Positions 22,188-33,000 of a DNA stretch of 64,000 bases are shown here, piece after piece. A model generated the notes under the pieces. The model did no database searches, had not been told where the DNA came from, and saw only the letters and a program-made list of their open reading frames with translations. The DNA comes from Ancistrus triradiatus (Eukaryota > Chordata > Actinopteri > Siluriformes > Loricariidae). The DNA is taken from NCBI GenBank assembly GCA_025084515.1, contig JAJAGP010000225.1, forward strand, positions 496,001 through 560,000. Reading direction: 5' to 3'. A program made the translations under genes and the position numbers. Every line of letters starts with the position of its first letter. Position 1 is the first letter of the stretch.

Positions 22188-22854
22188 TTTTAACAAAAGT
22201 CAAACAAAATGTTTATTAACTTTCTTGATTACACAGCCTCTGCTGGAACAAATTTAGGTATGACCCATTTCTTAAACGCATTCATTTTAAAACATATGGG
22301 AAACATGAAACACAACACTGACCATGTGCAAAAGTTTAGGCACCTTTCCAGATGGTCTACTAGTGTGTTTGTGTAAAGTCCCAGAACTAAAAGATTTTAA
22401 AGGTCGTTTTCACTTGCTTACTTGTTAATTGTTCATTAATTGTGCAGAAATGTGTCATTTAATTTCCTGCAGAGGTTAAGTGATTTATTTTCATTTAGAA
22501 AACTTTATTATTAGAACTATGATTAGAGTTATTTTACGATAATAAGTAGTAATATAAGACTTTTCCAGGTCAGGGTCATGGGGGCTCCAGCACTTGCTGT
22601 AGCGCAGGGGGTGATCCTCCCTCAGACACATCCAATCATGTCTGCATGTGCCACCACACCCAGCCAGAAGCCACTGCTGGGACTCATATGGTGGGTTATG
22701 GTGGGGATTTTTGTGCACAGTGATCTCTAGGGTTTACAGAGAGTGGCCTAGTGAGAAAATGCCAGTGAGGGCAGTTCTCTGGGTGAAAATATCTTGTTGA
22801 TGCCAGAACTAAGCTGATAGAAAGGTAACAGTAGCTCAAATAACCACTCATTAC

Positions 22855-23180
22855 AGGCAAGGTATGCAGAAGAGCATCTCTGAATGCACAACACATGAAA
22901 CCTTGAAGCAGAAGACCACACCAGGTCCCACTCCCATCAGCTTAGAACATGAAACTGTAGCTCCATTTCACACAGTCTCCCCAAAAATGGACAATAGAAG
23001 ATTGGAAAAATGTTGCTTGGTCTGATGAGTCTGAAGACATTCGGAGGGTCGGGTCAGAATTTATCATAAACAACAAAGCATGGATCCATCCTGAGTTGCA
23101 AGAACAGTTCAGGTTGCTGGTGGTGTAATGGTGTGGGGGATACTTTCTTGGCACACTTTTTGCCCCTTAACACCTGAGCA
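22855..23180 (+). mobile_element. Tc1/mariner-like transposase relic
   Basis: The plus strand reads, with stops and shifts, EDWKNVAWSDE-like, GRVRI, QSMDPS and GVMVWGILSWHT-like words, the order of the DDE core in Tc1-like transposases. It is heavily degraded. From 23,180 to 24,020 I see nothing I can name. Confidence 0.5.
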
Positions 23181-24019
23181 CAACTGTTTTTCTCCTGGCT
23201 GTTTAGATTTGACTGAAATTAATATTACTGTTTTTAAGTAATGTCATTTTAAACCATTATGGTTGGCTACTGCGGAAGGAGGAAGTGTGTAGTTCTTGCC
23301 AGCACACGAGAGGGGACGTTAGGCTCCCGGACCTCCCGAGTGTGTTTACATGCACTAAATAAGCCAATTATAGTTGGATTTCTGCAGTTATCTGATTATT
23401 CAAGTGGTCATGTGTATAAATATATAAATATAATATGTTTTCAGTCTGCACATGTGAGTGAGCCTTCCCCCACGGTTGCCAAGTCTGCATATTTCTAAAG
23501 ATCGGGATTGATCCGGGGACACTGGAGGTCTGAGGTGACAGTGGTAAGTAAATATTCTCACCGGACAAAAAAAATGAGTCACCTGTGACTGAAACATACC
23601 TAAAAATTAAGCTACTTCCTTCACACTACGGCCTTTGGCATGACCAAATGCAATCACTGCTTTTTGCCGAACATCTGCTTTGCGACCCATTTTCCACACA
23701 TCAAACGAGACATTCACTGCACTGCACCACCTCTTCTCGATCTATAAGTCCTGCCGTACACCTCGCAGATATTTATAGCCCAATCACATTCTGCAGGATC
23801 CTCAAGGTGTCTAATTTTTAGAGCTTATACATTCATATTCAAGGTACCTTGTTTGGCATTCCCTTTGTAGCATATCCTATGTTATTTGTAACATAAAACA
23901 CTACTCATAAGACGTGTTAGTTTTGGTGGTGTGAGCAGTGTGTCCCCTCCCCCCAAAGTTTAAACAAAATCTACGCCAGTGCTCTCATTTACTCGATTTT
24001 GGACTTCTCGACCAACAGA

Positions 24020-24640
24020 CCTCAGCCTATTAGGCTGGCAAATGCAAGGCCCTCCATTCTGAACCAATGAATAGCACCAACAACGTAATCAAGTTTGTGG
24101 ATAACATCACAGCTGTTGGCCTCATCGGCAACAATGACGAACTGGCCTTCAGTGAGGAAGTTCAGCGCCTGGCAACGTCATGCACCAAGAATACAAAAGA
24201 GCTTGTTGTGGACTCCTGATTATCCAGGGGCTGCAGACACACCTATCAATGGAACTGCGGTAAAGCGTGTCTCAGCTCCAAGGTGTCCACGTCACCAATG
24301 ACCTCTCATAATATCATCAGTGAATGGACCTCATCTTTGGACTGTTCACTCTACTACTGTACTGTGGTGGCTTAGTGGATAAGGTACAAGACTGTGGATC
24401 AGAAGGTCCAGGGTTCATCCAACCTCTGTCCACCTTCTATTGTTGAGTCCTTGAGCAAGACTCTTAACCCACAATTGCTTGGATTGTAAGTTTAAATCAG
24501 TTGTCGCTCTGAATAAGGGTGTCTACTAAATGTGCTACCATCCAGGAGGAGGTACAGCAGCATTGTTCCAACAGCAGCAGGCTCAGTGACAGTTTCTTTC
24601 CTGCAGCTGGGACCCAACTTCTCACCACTGCTTCCCAGCT
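24020..24640 (+). mobile_element. L2-like LINE fragment (end of reverse transcriptase), interrupted by a SINE
   Basis: NNVIKFVDNITAVGLIGNND then EEVQRL and TKELVVDS correspond to the region after the catalytic F-A-D-D of L2-like reverse transcriptases; the motif reads FVDN, so the second aspartate is lost. The C-terminal RRRYSSI-type segment resumes at about 24,541 after a SINE. The element is dead. Confidence 0.6.
24360..24535 (+). repeat. tRNA-derived SINE inside the LINE fragment
   Basis: A-box-like GGCTTAGTGGATAAGGTAC, B-box-like GGGTTCATCC and tail GAATAAGGGTGTCTACTAAA match the SINE at 37,432-37,620 along its length. Confidence 0.7.
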
Positions 24641-24649
24641 AACACAAGC

Positions 24650-25325
24650 AGATGAAATACACTGACATCCTTTGTAGTTCTACAATTACAGACTGTAGTC
24701 CATCTAGTACCATCACATAGAACATCGGCATGCTTTGTTCGTCCCCTTTACTCTGTTCTCTAATGGTCAGGACCCCGAAAGGACCAGCACAAATCAGGCA
24801 CTAACTGGGTGGTGGATCATTCTCAGCACTGCAGTAGTACTGATGTGATGGTGGTGTGTTAGTGTGTGTCGTGCTGGTACGAGTGGATCAAACACAGCAG
24901 TGCTGCTGGAGTTATTAAACACTGTCCACTTTTTAGACACGATCAGATTATTGCTCCATTTTGTAGATGTAAAGTCAGAGACAGTAGGTCATGTGTTGTT
25001 GTACAGTTTGTGTGTGTTAGTAATCCTTCATCAGTACTCACAGGATGCTGGTGGCTGGACATTTTTGGCTGGTGGACTATTTTCAGTCCAGCAGTGACAC
25101 TGAAGTGGTTAAAAACTCCAGCAGCACTGCTGTGTCTGATCCAATCATACCAGACCATTTGTGAAAAGAGTAAAGGGGACGGACAAAGCATGTAGAGAAA
25201 CAGATGGACTACATTTTGTAATTGTAGAACTACAAAGTGCTTCTGTATGGTAAGTAGAGCTGATAAAATGGACAATGAGTGTAGAAACAAGGAGGTGTAC
25301 CTAATAATGTGACCAACTGAGTGTA
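24650..25325. repeat. Long fold-back (palindromic) repeat
   Basis: The left arm (TAGTTCTACAATTACAGACTG, TTTGTTCGTCCCCTTTACTC, ACAGCAGTGCTGCTGGAG) recurs inverted in the right arm (GAGTAAAGGGGACGGACAAA, TAATTGTAGAACTACAAAG, CTCCAGCAGCACTGCTGTG). The loop is about 60-100 bp. The right arm extends further, to ACCAACTGAGTGTA, so the left end is truncated. There is no transposase frame. Confidence 0.75.
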
Positions 25326-25763
25326 TACTGTATACCCTGATTACGTCAATACATTAATTCTTCGCAATGACAAAGAAAAATTTACTCTCATCCAATAATG
25401 AAAGAGTGAACCACATGAATGGAACTGTATTAAATGTGTTGTATAGAAAAGGAAACCTTTCATATCTAACTTTACAGAAATTGCACACATTGGGCTTCTT
25501 AATGCATGTTTAGATTTTTTCAATAATTAAGGAACTGTTTCCATGCCAGCCATACATCATAGACGGAGATACAGTTACATCATCTACAGGTCGAATAAAA
25601 CTGAACGTTAACCTGCCGAACTACTCACAGAATAAACAGAAGGGCTGTGAGATCAGGTCTGAAGCCGTACGTTAAACACACGCAAAAGTTTCATTTGAGC
25701 AACTCTTGAAAACATTCTGCTGTCATTAAGGACTGAATGAACGACACAAGAAACTCACATTAC

Positions 25764-25898
25764 CCACTGTAACCGAAGAGTGGATTACAGGCACACGGGA
25801 CATGTTTTTTGAGGGGAGGCCTCTTGCTGAAGTGAGCATGACCTAAGACATCTGGCTGTGGACCAGCGTACAACCCCTGCAGCACATCTGGATCTGCG
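25764..25898 (-). CDS. Candidate exon upstream of LTBP1, unproven
   Basis: This is a 135-nt minus-strand open segment between acceptor GGGGCTCAG (before 25,898) and donor AGTGG|GTAATG (after 25,764). It reads ADPDVLQGLYAGPQPDVLG then RPPLKKHVPCACNPLFGYS. It enters and leaves in phase 2, matching the phase-2 entry of the candidate exon at 22,120. Together with the internal acceptor at 12,108 this gives a phase-consistent chain into LTBP1. The protein is not recognised, so it could be chance. From 25,330 to 27,600 I see nothing else except a doubtful SINE at 27,040-27,180. Confidence 0.25.
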
Positions 25899-27039
25899 CT
25901 GAGCCCCAACAATACAAAAAACCCCCACAATAAACACAAATCCACGTTTGTCCTCTCTGACAATTTAAAATTGTTCTCTAGTACTTTGCGAAGCACAACA
26001 CTGTGCTTTTTGTTTTCCCTTTTTATTATTTTTCCACATATTCCTGCGATTAATGAAGCCCAAAAAGCTTAACATGCAGACACGGTTCACAGTGTTTATA
26101 GAGTTGATCCGATTTATCGTGTTTTAAATATTTAAGTTTAAATATTAAAAATCTCCAACAGAAATGCATTGATCAAATATTTGGATTCAAATTTCAACCG
26201 ACATCGGAATGTTCAGCTTTAAATTATAACTGACAAATTCAAATTTGTCAATAATACCAAAAATTATATGTAGATTCAACCCTATATATGGGTTTATATA
26301 TATGGGTTATATATTTACTTACTCTATTTGTCTTAAAAACAAGTTATGGGCAATTATGCCACCAAATGTAGGGCAATTTAAATATGTACAATACTTCATA
26401 GTTTATAAGTTGTAAAATGTGTGTGGGTTCAGGTGGTGGTAGGAAGTGGACCGAACAACATTTGAAGACAGGAATGCAATCCTTACAAAATTAAAAACAA
26501 ATGATTTTGCATCAATTCTTTCCATGCACGTTACTATGTATAATTAAAGTTATATAGTTATGTTTACAAAGATTATGTTTGGGGGGACAACTCTCTCTTT
26601 CTACCAGGAATGGGGGATGTGATTTCCACCCCTGATTGTGATATTTTAATAAATAACTCAATCTTGTGGACCTGCCTGAATAACAAAAATGTATAAAGAT
26701 CACCCAAAGAAAGAAAGACCGACACGTTGCATAAAAGAAACATGCAAGCGGATAATGTGATCGATTTCAAAGCGCTCATCTGAGATTTCAGCTTCATGTC
26801 CAAAGTATACTGAATGAGAAACCTGAGCTCGGGTTCAAAGTGAAGCTGCGTATCCAAATGTAACACATGATAATTAGGCTTCATCTTTTATTGGACTTGA
26901 TCTGAGGGCATCAGATCAGACTCGAAACACAGCACGGACTTCAAATAGTGAGCCAATACCAATAAACAGAAGAGCTGAGATGTGGACTTAGAAGAAAGTG
27001 TGTAGGTGGTGTACAGGAATGTTTTGGCATTGGTCCTCC

Positions 27040-27180
27040 TACCACAAGCCTAACTGGTTAGCCAAGACTGTGATGGCCAGAGGTTAAACCCAGGTCCTGG
27101 GTTCAATGCCAGCACTGCTAAACTGCCCCTGATGGGTACTTGATCGATGCTTGGTTAGAGTTCTGCAGTGCAGCTACAAG
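27040..27180 (+). repeat. Doubtful SINE-like segment
   Basis: TAACTGGTTAGCCAAGACTG and GGGTTCAATGCC could be degenerate A and B boxes. No tail was recognised. Confidence 0.25.
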
Positions 27181-27659
27181 GTTAATGTAGAGTAAACTTG
27201 TAGTCAGCGATGTGTCATCAGAAGATCTGTTTCATGGTACAGTGAAACAGATCTTTTGGGTAGCGTTGGTTTGCTGGCGTTCCCGGTGCACCACGGCACC
27301 AGATGGCCGATTTATTTTGCTGTTTGTCGGTGTCAGCGTCATTTTTAATTAACATACAAGCTCATAGCGTGTGTTTTAATGTGGCTGAATGTGAGTGACG
27401 AAAACGTCCGATCGTTAGTATTAAGTAGTACGTGTTTCTGATGCTGAGTTGTCTGAGGCGCGTTTCTGTATTTATATTATTCACGATGACTGGTAATAAT
27501 AGCCCTTAATAGGGTTGGTAATACGTCTGTCAGTATACAGATTGTGTAATAAAAACGGATGTCATAAGTTTTTTTTCTGTTTTTGCTGGTTTGACTTTCA
27601 CAAGGATGCAACATTATAAAAACTTATGCAATATCCCCACACAGACTTCTATATTTTTA

Positions 27660-28450
27660 AAGTTACAGGTATTTTCCAATACGCCTTACTTCCCGCGGTT
27701 ATGCTGTGGTACGTTTCTTCACTTAGATAGCTACCCAACAGAAACATATCTTTCATTTTGCAAATACCCAGTTCCATCTAGTGGACAAAATGAGAAGTGC
27801 TCTACATGCATACCTCTTTTGACCTATATATTCACGCATCAAATCTTTTTGGGACATAAGTATAAATAATTTCCTATTTAATTGTTCTATGTATTCTCTA
27901 CGACTTCCCAGGAAAAATGTACTGTCAATATGCATAGTAAAACTGTGAATTGCTTGACAGTTTTAATGTGAACTTGCATGAAGTTCACAGTTCTACTATG
28001 AATTTTTGATGGTAATTTGGCCACTTAATGGTTTTACTGTGAAATTTCATAATACAACTGTAAATTGGTGGACTATGAACTGACCATGAATTATGTCACA
28101 GTTGTACTATGAATTTTGGTGATAATTTGGCGACTTCATGGTTTTTCTGTCAAATTTCACAGTACATTTTTTCCTGGGTTTACATTGTATCTTTAGCTTA
28201 TGCCATGTCTAATTAGCCTAATGTAACATTTAACATGTAACATTTATTTGCTTTATTTGTTTGAGAAAGCTTCAGATATTTTTGTTTTTCCTTGTTTTAC
28301 CAAATGTAGCGCAAATGAAGTAACTGAATGAATGACTTTTAGTGCATTTAGTAGCGTGTACGTTTATATTTCTACTGGAATATAATATATAAGCCATACT
28401 TTTACTTGAGAATTTAAAAAAATCAAATTAGTACTTGGCTACTTTTACTT
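27660..28450 (+). repeat. Diverged, shrunken copy of zinc-finger-unit flanking DNA
   Basis: CCAGTTCCATCTAGTGGACA followed by GAGAAGTGCTCTACATGCAT, then TTTGTTTGAGAAAGCTTCAG and AATATATAAGCCATACTTTT follow the same order as 38,230-39,190 and 56,845-57,785. Much of the intervening sequence is lost and a small TIR element (27,907-28,178) is inserted. It looks like a relic of a further unit of the cluster. Confidence 0.6.
27907..28178. mobile_element. 272-bp TIR mini-element (MITE-like)
   Basis: The left end is CCCAGGAAAAATGTACTGT and the right end is the reverse complement of CCCAGGAAAAAATGTACTG, giving terminal inverted repeats of about 19 bp with one indel. The interior is AT-rich with internal repeats (ACAGTTGTACTATGAATTTT type). 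No coding capacity. The target duplication is unclear. Confidence 0.7.
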
Positions 28451-28474
28451 AAGTAAAGAAGTTGCGTAGAAGTT

Positions 28475-29855
28475 CAGTGAGGATCTCTGAATGATCCAAT
28501 GTTGACCTAAATGACTGATGATGATAAATAGAATCCACCTGTGTGTAATCAAGTATCCATATAAATGCACATGCTCTGTGATAGTCTCAGAGTTCTGTTT
28601 AAAGCGCAGAGCAGAGCAGAGAGCATCATGAAGACCAAGGAAACACACCAGGCAGGTCCGAGGTCCGATACTGTTGTGAAGAAATTTAAAGCCGGATTTG
28701 GATACAAAAAGATTTCCCAAGCTTTAATCATCTCAAGGAGCACTGACAAGCGATCATATTGAAATGGAAGGAGTATCAGACCACTGCAAATCTACCAAGA
28801 CCCCGGCCGTCCCTCTAAACTTTCAGCTCAAACAAGGAGAAGGACTGATCAGAGATGCAGCCAAGAGGCCCATGAACACTCTGGATGAACTGCAGAGATC
28901 TACAGCTGAGGTGGGAGACTCTGTCCAAAGGACAACAATCAGTCGTACACTGCACAAATCTGGCCTTTATGGAAGAGTGGCAAGAAGGAAAAAGCCACTT
29001 CTCAAAGATATCCATAAAAAGTTTGCCACAAGCCACCTGGGAGACACACCAAAAAACATGTGGAAGATGGTGCTCTGGTCAGACGAACTTTTTGGCCACA
29101 GTGCCAAAACGTTATGTTTGGCGTAAAAGCAACACAGCTCATCACCCTGAACGCACCATCCCCACTGTCCAAACATGGTGGTGGCAGCATCATGGTTTGG
29201 GCCTGCTTTTCTTCAGCAGGGACAGGGAAGATGGTTACAATGGATGGATGGATGGAGCCAAATACAGGACGATTCTGGAGAAAACCTGTTGGAGTCTGCA
29301 AAAGACCTGAGACTGGGACGGAGATTTATCTTCCAACAAAGACAATGATCCAAAACATAAAGCAAAATCTACAATGGAGTGGTTCACAAATAAACGTACC
29401 CAGGTGTTAGAATGGCCAAGTCAAAGTCCAGACCTGAATCCAATCGAGAATCTGTGGAAAGAGCTGAAAAACTGCTGTTCACAAACGCTCTCCATCCAAC
29501 CTCACTGAGCTCCAGCTGTTTTGCAAGGAAGAATGGGCAAAAAAAATGTCACTCTCGATGTGCAAAAGCTGATAGAGGACATACCCCAAGCGACTTGCAG
29601 CTGTAATCGCAGCAAAAGGTGGCGCTACAAAGTATTAACGCAAGGGGGGCCGAATAATTTTGCACGCACCACTTTTCAGTTTTTTTATTTCTAAAAAAAA
29701 GTTTAAAATATCCAATAAAATTTTGTTCCACTTCACGATTGTGTCCCATTTGTTGTTGATTCTTCACAAAAAATGTCATATCTTTATGTTTAAAGCCTGA
29801 AATGTGGCAAAAGGTTGAAAAGTTCAAGGGGGCCAAATACTTTTGCAAGGCACTG
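28475..29855 (+). pseudogene. Tc1-like transposon (family D) with broken transposase
   Basis: The transposase ATG at 28,628 reads MKTKETHQAG then VKKFKAGFGYKKISQALII (helix-turn-helix) and meets an early stop at about 28,760. Later parts appear in shifted frames: STAEVGDSVQRTTISRTLH, LLKDIHKK, W-S-D-E with the first catalytic Asp (about 29,075), KHGGGSIMVWACFSSAGTG, a disrupted QQDNDPKH region near 29,340, and SQSPDLNPIENLWKELK. Several frameshifts and stops rule out function. The right TIR ends TTTTGCAAGGCACTG|TA at 29,855. The left end is truncated within ZNF-flank-like DNA near 28,475. Confidence 0.85.
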
Positions 29856-29911
29856 TATATATATATAAAGTAATGGAATTCTACATAAAGATTGTTTAAT
29901 ATTTGTTTTAG

Positions 29912-31172
29912 GGAAGCCAGCCTATGAAATGCTCGAGTGTCATCCTGACTGGGTGCCATCATCACACCTTGGGCACACAGAAGTCAAAGTGACACATACT
30001 GAGCGGTTTAACAGTAGAACAAAAATACAGAACAACACAACTGCACCTACAACACCACAGGATATAGCTGGCCAGAGCTCAGAGGTGGATGAAGCAGAAT
30101 CACCAAATGTAGTTCCCCAGAGCTCAGAGGTGGATGAAGCAGAATCACCAAATGTAGTTCCCCAGAGCACAGGGGTGGCTGAAGCTGCAGCTAAGGACAG
30201 CACTGGGGAACAGCGGGAATGCAGTTTTTGTAGTCACAGACGTGACGAAATTAACCGCCTGCCGGAGATTAGGATACTGAAGGAACAGCTGTCCCAAAAG
30301 AAGATGGATGAGCATTTCTTGAAAGATGACGTGGAAGTCCGATACTTAACCGGGCTTCCATGTTTTTTCTGTTCTGTTGGGTGTGCACACACAACTTCTT
30401 AAGTACCTTCCGCATACAGGCCGAAAACTATCACCGTTTCAGATGCTCCTCTTAACTCTGATCCGCCTGAGGCTGAATCTGCCAGTCCTTCACATTGCAC
30501 ACCTCTTCTGCATCGATCGAAGGACTGTGACCACCATGTTCCGAGAGACCATCGGTGTGATGTTTACGCACCTCAGCCCTTTAGTGCACTGGCCAGAGAG
30601 ACATCGCTTGCAGTTTGTTGAGGGGTTTGGCAATCATGGACTGCTTTGAAATAAACCTGGAGAGAGAATCAAATCAGAAGGCTAGAGCACAGACACTTTC
30701 CGAGCGCAACCACAGGCACACTCTAAAGTATCTCATTGGCGTTGTACCACAGGGTGCTATCTCTTTCGTTTCCAAAGGTTGGGGAGGGCATGTGACTGAC
30801 AAGCATGTGACCGAGAACAGTGGATTTCTTCAGAAATTATTACCGGGAGACTTGGTGTTAGCGGATCGTGGATCTGCCATTGGAGACAGTGTTGGACTGA
30901 CATGTGCAGAAGTGAACATCCCAGCATGCACAAGAGGACGCTGCCAGCTGGATGCAAAAGATGTGGAGGAGACACGGCAGATCGCACACCTTAGGGTCCA
31001 TGTCGGGAGGGTCACTGGATGTGTACGCACCAAATACAACATGCTACAGGGGACCATACCAGTGAGCATGGTGCTCCCGTGTGAAGGCGAGGACATGACT
31101 TTCCCTGACAAGATTGTGGCTGTGTGCTGTGCCTTGCCTAATATGTGCCAAAGTGTTGTAATGGAACCATGA
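29912..31172 (+). pseudogene. DDE_Tnp_4-type transposase (THAP-linked, ISL2EU/Harbinger-like), broken
   Basis: An acceptor-like TTTGTTTTAG precedes 29,912. Frame 1 reads HPDWVPSSHLGHTEVK, a 19-residue duplicated stretch (SSEVDEAESPNVVPQ twice) and LKDDVEVRYLTGLP. Frame 2 (30,377-30,620) reads LSPFQMLLLTLIRLRLNLPV and LVHWPERH. Frame 3 (30,630-31,172) reads MDCFEINLERES, LKYLIGVVPQGAISFVSKGW, LLPGDLVLADRG and RIAHLRVHVGRV-like. This order matches DDE_Tnp_4 transposases that follow a THAP domain. Catalytic Asp candidates (DCFEI, LADRG) are kept, but the usual Glu of HVERV is Gly. Two frameshifts and a missing first exon make it a relic. AATAAA lies near 31,260. Confidence 0.75.
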
Positions 31173-31524
31173 ACCATGTTCTCTGAATATGAAATGGATT
31201 GGCTGCATTAACAGCATTACTGAAAAATATGGATCTTTATGTCTGTTACACTGCTCAGTAATAAAGGTTTGAAAACCCCAGGATGTTGAATCAGTTCATC
31301 TAGACATAAGATTTTGAGGGAGAAATGTTTAATCAAGAACTTAAGTGACTTCTTCTGTCTCAGATAGGTGGAAACATTCCCAATCTAATTGACATGGCCA
31401 TTAATCACATTAATGACAATGGCCATGTATGACATTCACAAATGATTGGGGAATAGCTGTGGTGAGACGTGTACTCTTTGAATGGCCTTCATTGTCATTA
31501 ATGTCATTAATGGCCATGGGGAGC

Positions 31525-32045
31525 TAAACTACTGGTGTGATGATCTGGGGAGCCATTGCAAAAGACTGTCGAATCATTTCTTGTCATTGAGTGTATATTC
31601 AAGTTTGACTTGCAAGTTAATTAAAGCTGTGATAAAAAAATTCCCTGGTGTCTATTGCACCACTGCTATAATGCATTCACATTCATAAACACAAATAGCC
31701 CTACATCAGAATTCCGCTAAAACCAAATTCCCGCCATGGAAAATATCCCTAATGCCAAATGTGTCAACTATAAATACCCCCCATTTACCGTTTATATTCC
31801 CCACAGACACACGTGCCAATTCATGGAATCCTAAGCTAAGATGATAAAAACTAAATTAAAATGGACTGTAGATGACAGGCTGGTGACTTCCAACCTGCAG
31901 CTGGTTCTACAATTAACAGAAGTGGGAACAAGTCACTTAGGATATACTCACACTAGGCAATCTGTACCGCACCTGGGCACGTTTGGCCCCCTAGAGGTGA
32001 GCTCGGGGTTCACTGGACTCTGGTATGGCAAGCATGTAGTGTGAT
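31525..32045 (+). repeat. Left edge of duplicated block, upstream of ZNF unit A
   Basis: It matches 48,568-49,050 almost throughout (for example TGGTGTGATGATCTGGGGAG, GCACCACTGCTATAATG, CTTCTACAATTAAC-like, CACACTGG.CAATCTGTA). It starts inside the right end of a family-C Tc1 element (TTGTCATTGAG at about 31,580-31,590). This is the leftmost point where the A+B and C+D blocks align. Confidence 0.75.
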
Positions 32046-32150
32046 CTCTAATCATGCCAGGAAGCAAAACACATCAGCTACCTCAATAAAAATATTATAC
32101 GTTAAGCACGAGAAACCAAAAATCAGCACGTTGCATGATCAGTACATTTA

Positions 32151-32845
32151 CAGTGGTACTTAAGTTTGTGAACCCTTTAGAATTTTCTATATTTCTGCAT
32201 AAATATGACCTAAAACATCATCAGATTTTCACACAAGTCCTAAAAGTAGATAAAAGAGAACCCAGTTACACAAATGAGACAAACATATTATACTTGGTCA
32301 TTTATTTATTGAGGAAAATGATCCAATATTACATACAGTGGGGCAAAAAAGTATTTAGTCAGCCACTGATTGTGCAAGTTCTCCTTCTTAGAAAGATGAG
32401 AGAGGTCTGTAATTTCCTTTCTTATCATTTTGTCTCTCATTTTGTCTCTCATAGTTGAAGTGTACCTATCATGAAAATTACAGACTTCTCTCTTCTTTCT
32501 AAGTAGGCGAACTTGCACAATCAGTGGTTGACTACATACTTTTTTGCCCCACTGTATTAATAAGTGGCAAAAGTATATGAACCTTTGCTTTCAGTATCTG
32601 GTGTGACCCCCCTGTGCAGCAATAACTGCAGCTAAACGTTTCCTGTAGCTGTTGATCAGTCCTGCACACCGGCTTGGAGGAATTTTAGCCCATTCCTCCG
32701 TACAGAACAGCTTCAGCTCTGGATGTTGGTGGGTTTCCTCACATTAGCTGCTCGCTTCAGGTCCTTCCACAGCATTTCCATTGGATTAAGGTCAGGACTT
32801 TGACTTGGCCATTCCAAAACATGAACTTTATTCTTCTGTAACCAT
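32151..32845 (-). mobile_element. Tc1-like element fragment (family A) carrying a nested MITE
   Basis: The TIR begins CAGTGGTACTTAAG after TA (32,149-32,150) and matches the copy at 8,430. On the minus strand the transposase C-terminus (CAGLI.SYRKRL.AVIAA-type and the PIEMLW region) is partly readable. The element is cut at about 32,845, where ZNF unit sequence begins, so the 5' UTR exon expected for unit A is missing. Confidence 0.8.
32336..32554. mobile_element. 219-bp Tc1/mariner-type MITE with TA target duplication
   Basis: The ends are CAGTGGGGCAAAAAAGTA and its inverse (TACTTTTTTGCCCCACTG), flanked by TA at 32,334-32,335 and 32,555-32,556. Inverted similarity extends about 50 bp (CCACTGATTGTGCAAGTTC). 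The related Tc1 copy at 8,430 reads ATTACATATTAGTGAGTGGC without the insert, which shows the empty site. No coding capacity. Confidence 0.9.
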
Positions 32846-32951
32846 TCTTTGGTAGAACGGCTTGTTTTAAGTATAATTGTGCAGTCATACTGTATGTTGT
32901 CTTCTGTTGTTCATTAATAATTAATACTTTTTTTATTCCAGTCATGCTGTA

Positions 32952-33000
32952 ATGGAATCAGCAGAGAGCAGACGGCTACAGAATCCTGATCCTACTGAAG
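32952..33000 (+). CDS. ZNF unit A, first coding exon
   Basis: The 49-nt coding part of a small exon (32,942-33,000; acceptor TTTATTCCAG, donor GAAG|GTAAAA) encodes MESAESRRLQNPDPTE and ends in phase 1. The same exon occurs at 40,878, 53,373 and 59,505. In A and C the exon also has an upstream ATGCTGTAA that overlaps the start ATG. The unit's finger exon (36,400) is a pseudogene, so this exon is probably not used for a full protein. Confidence 0.75.

Noticed and set aside
27591..27869. 92-residue plus-strand frame
   Set aside because: It lies in diverged ZNF-flank DNA without coding relatives in the better-kept copies.
29940..30203. Minus-strand frame with a hydrophobic stretch and duplicated STSELWGTTFGDSAS
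   Set aside because: Antisense of the duplicated acidic linker of the DDE transposase relic.
29100..31172. Idea that this region is a viral remnant
   Set aside because: All recognisable blocks are Tc1 or DDE_Tnp_4 transposase; no gag, pol or env type motif was seen.
30830..31177. Minus-strand 115-residue frame
   Set aside because: Antisense of the transposase catalytic region, which has clear family blocks on the plus strand.
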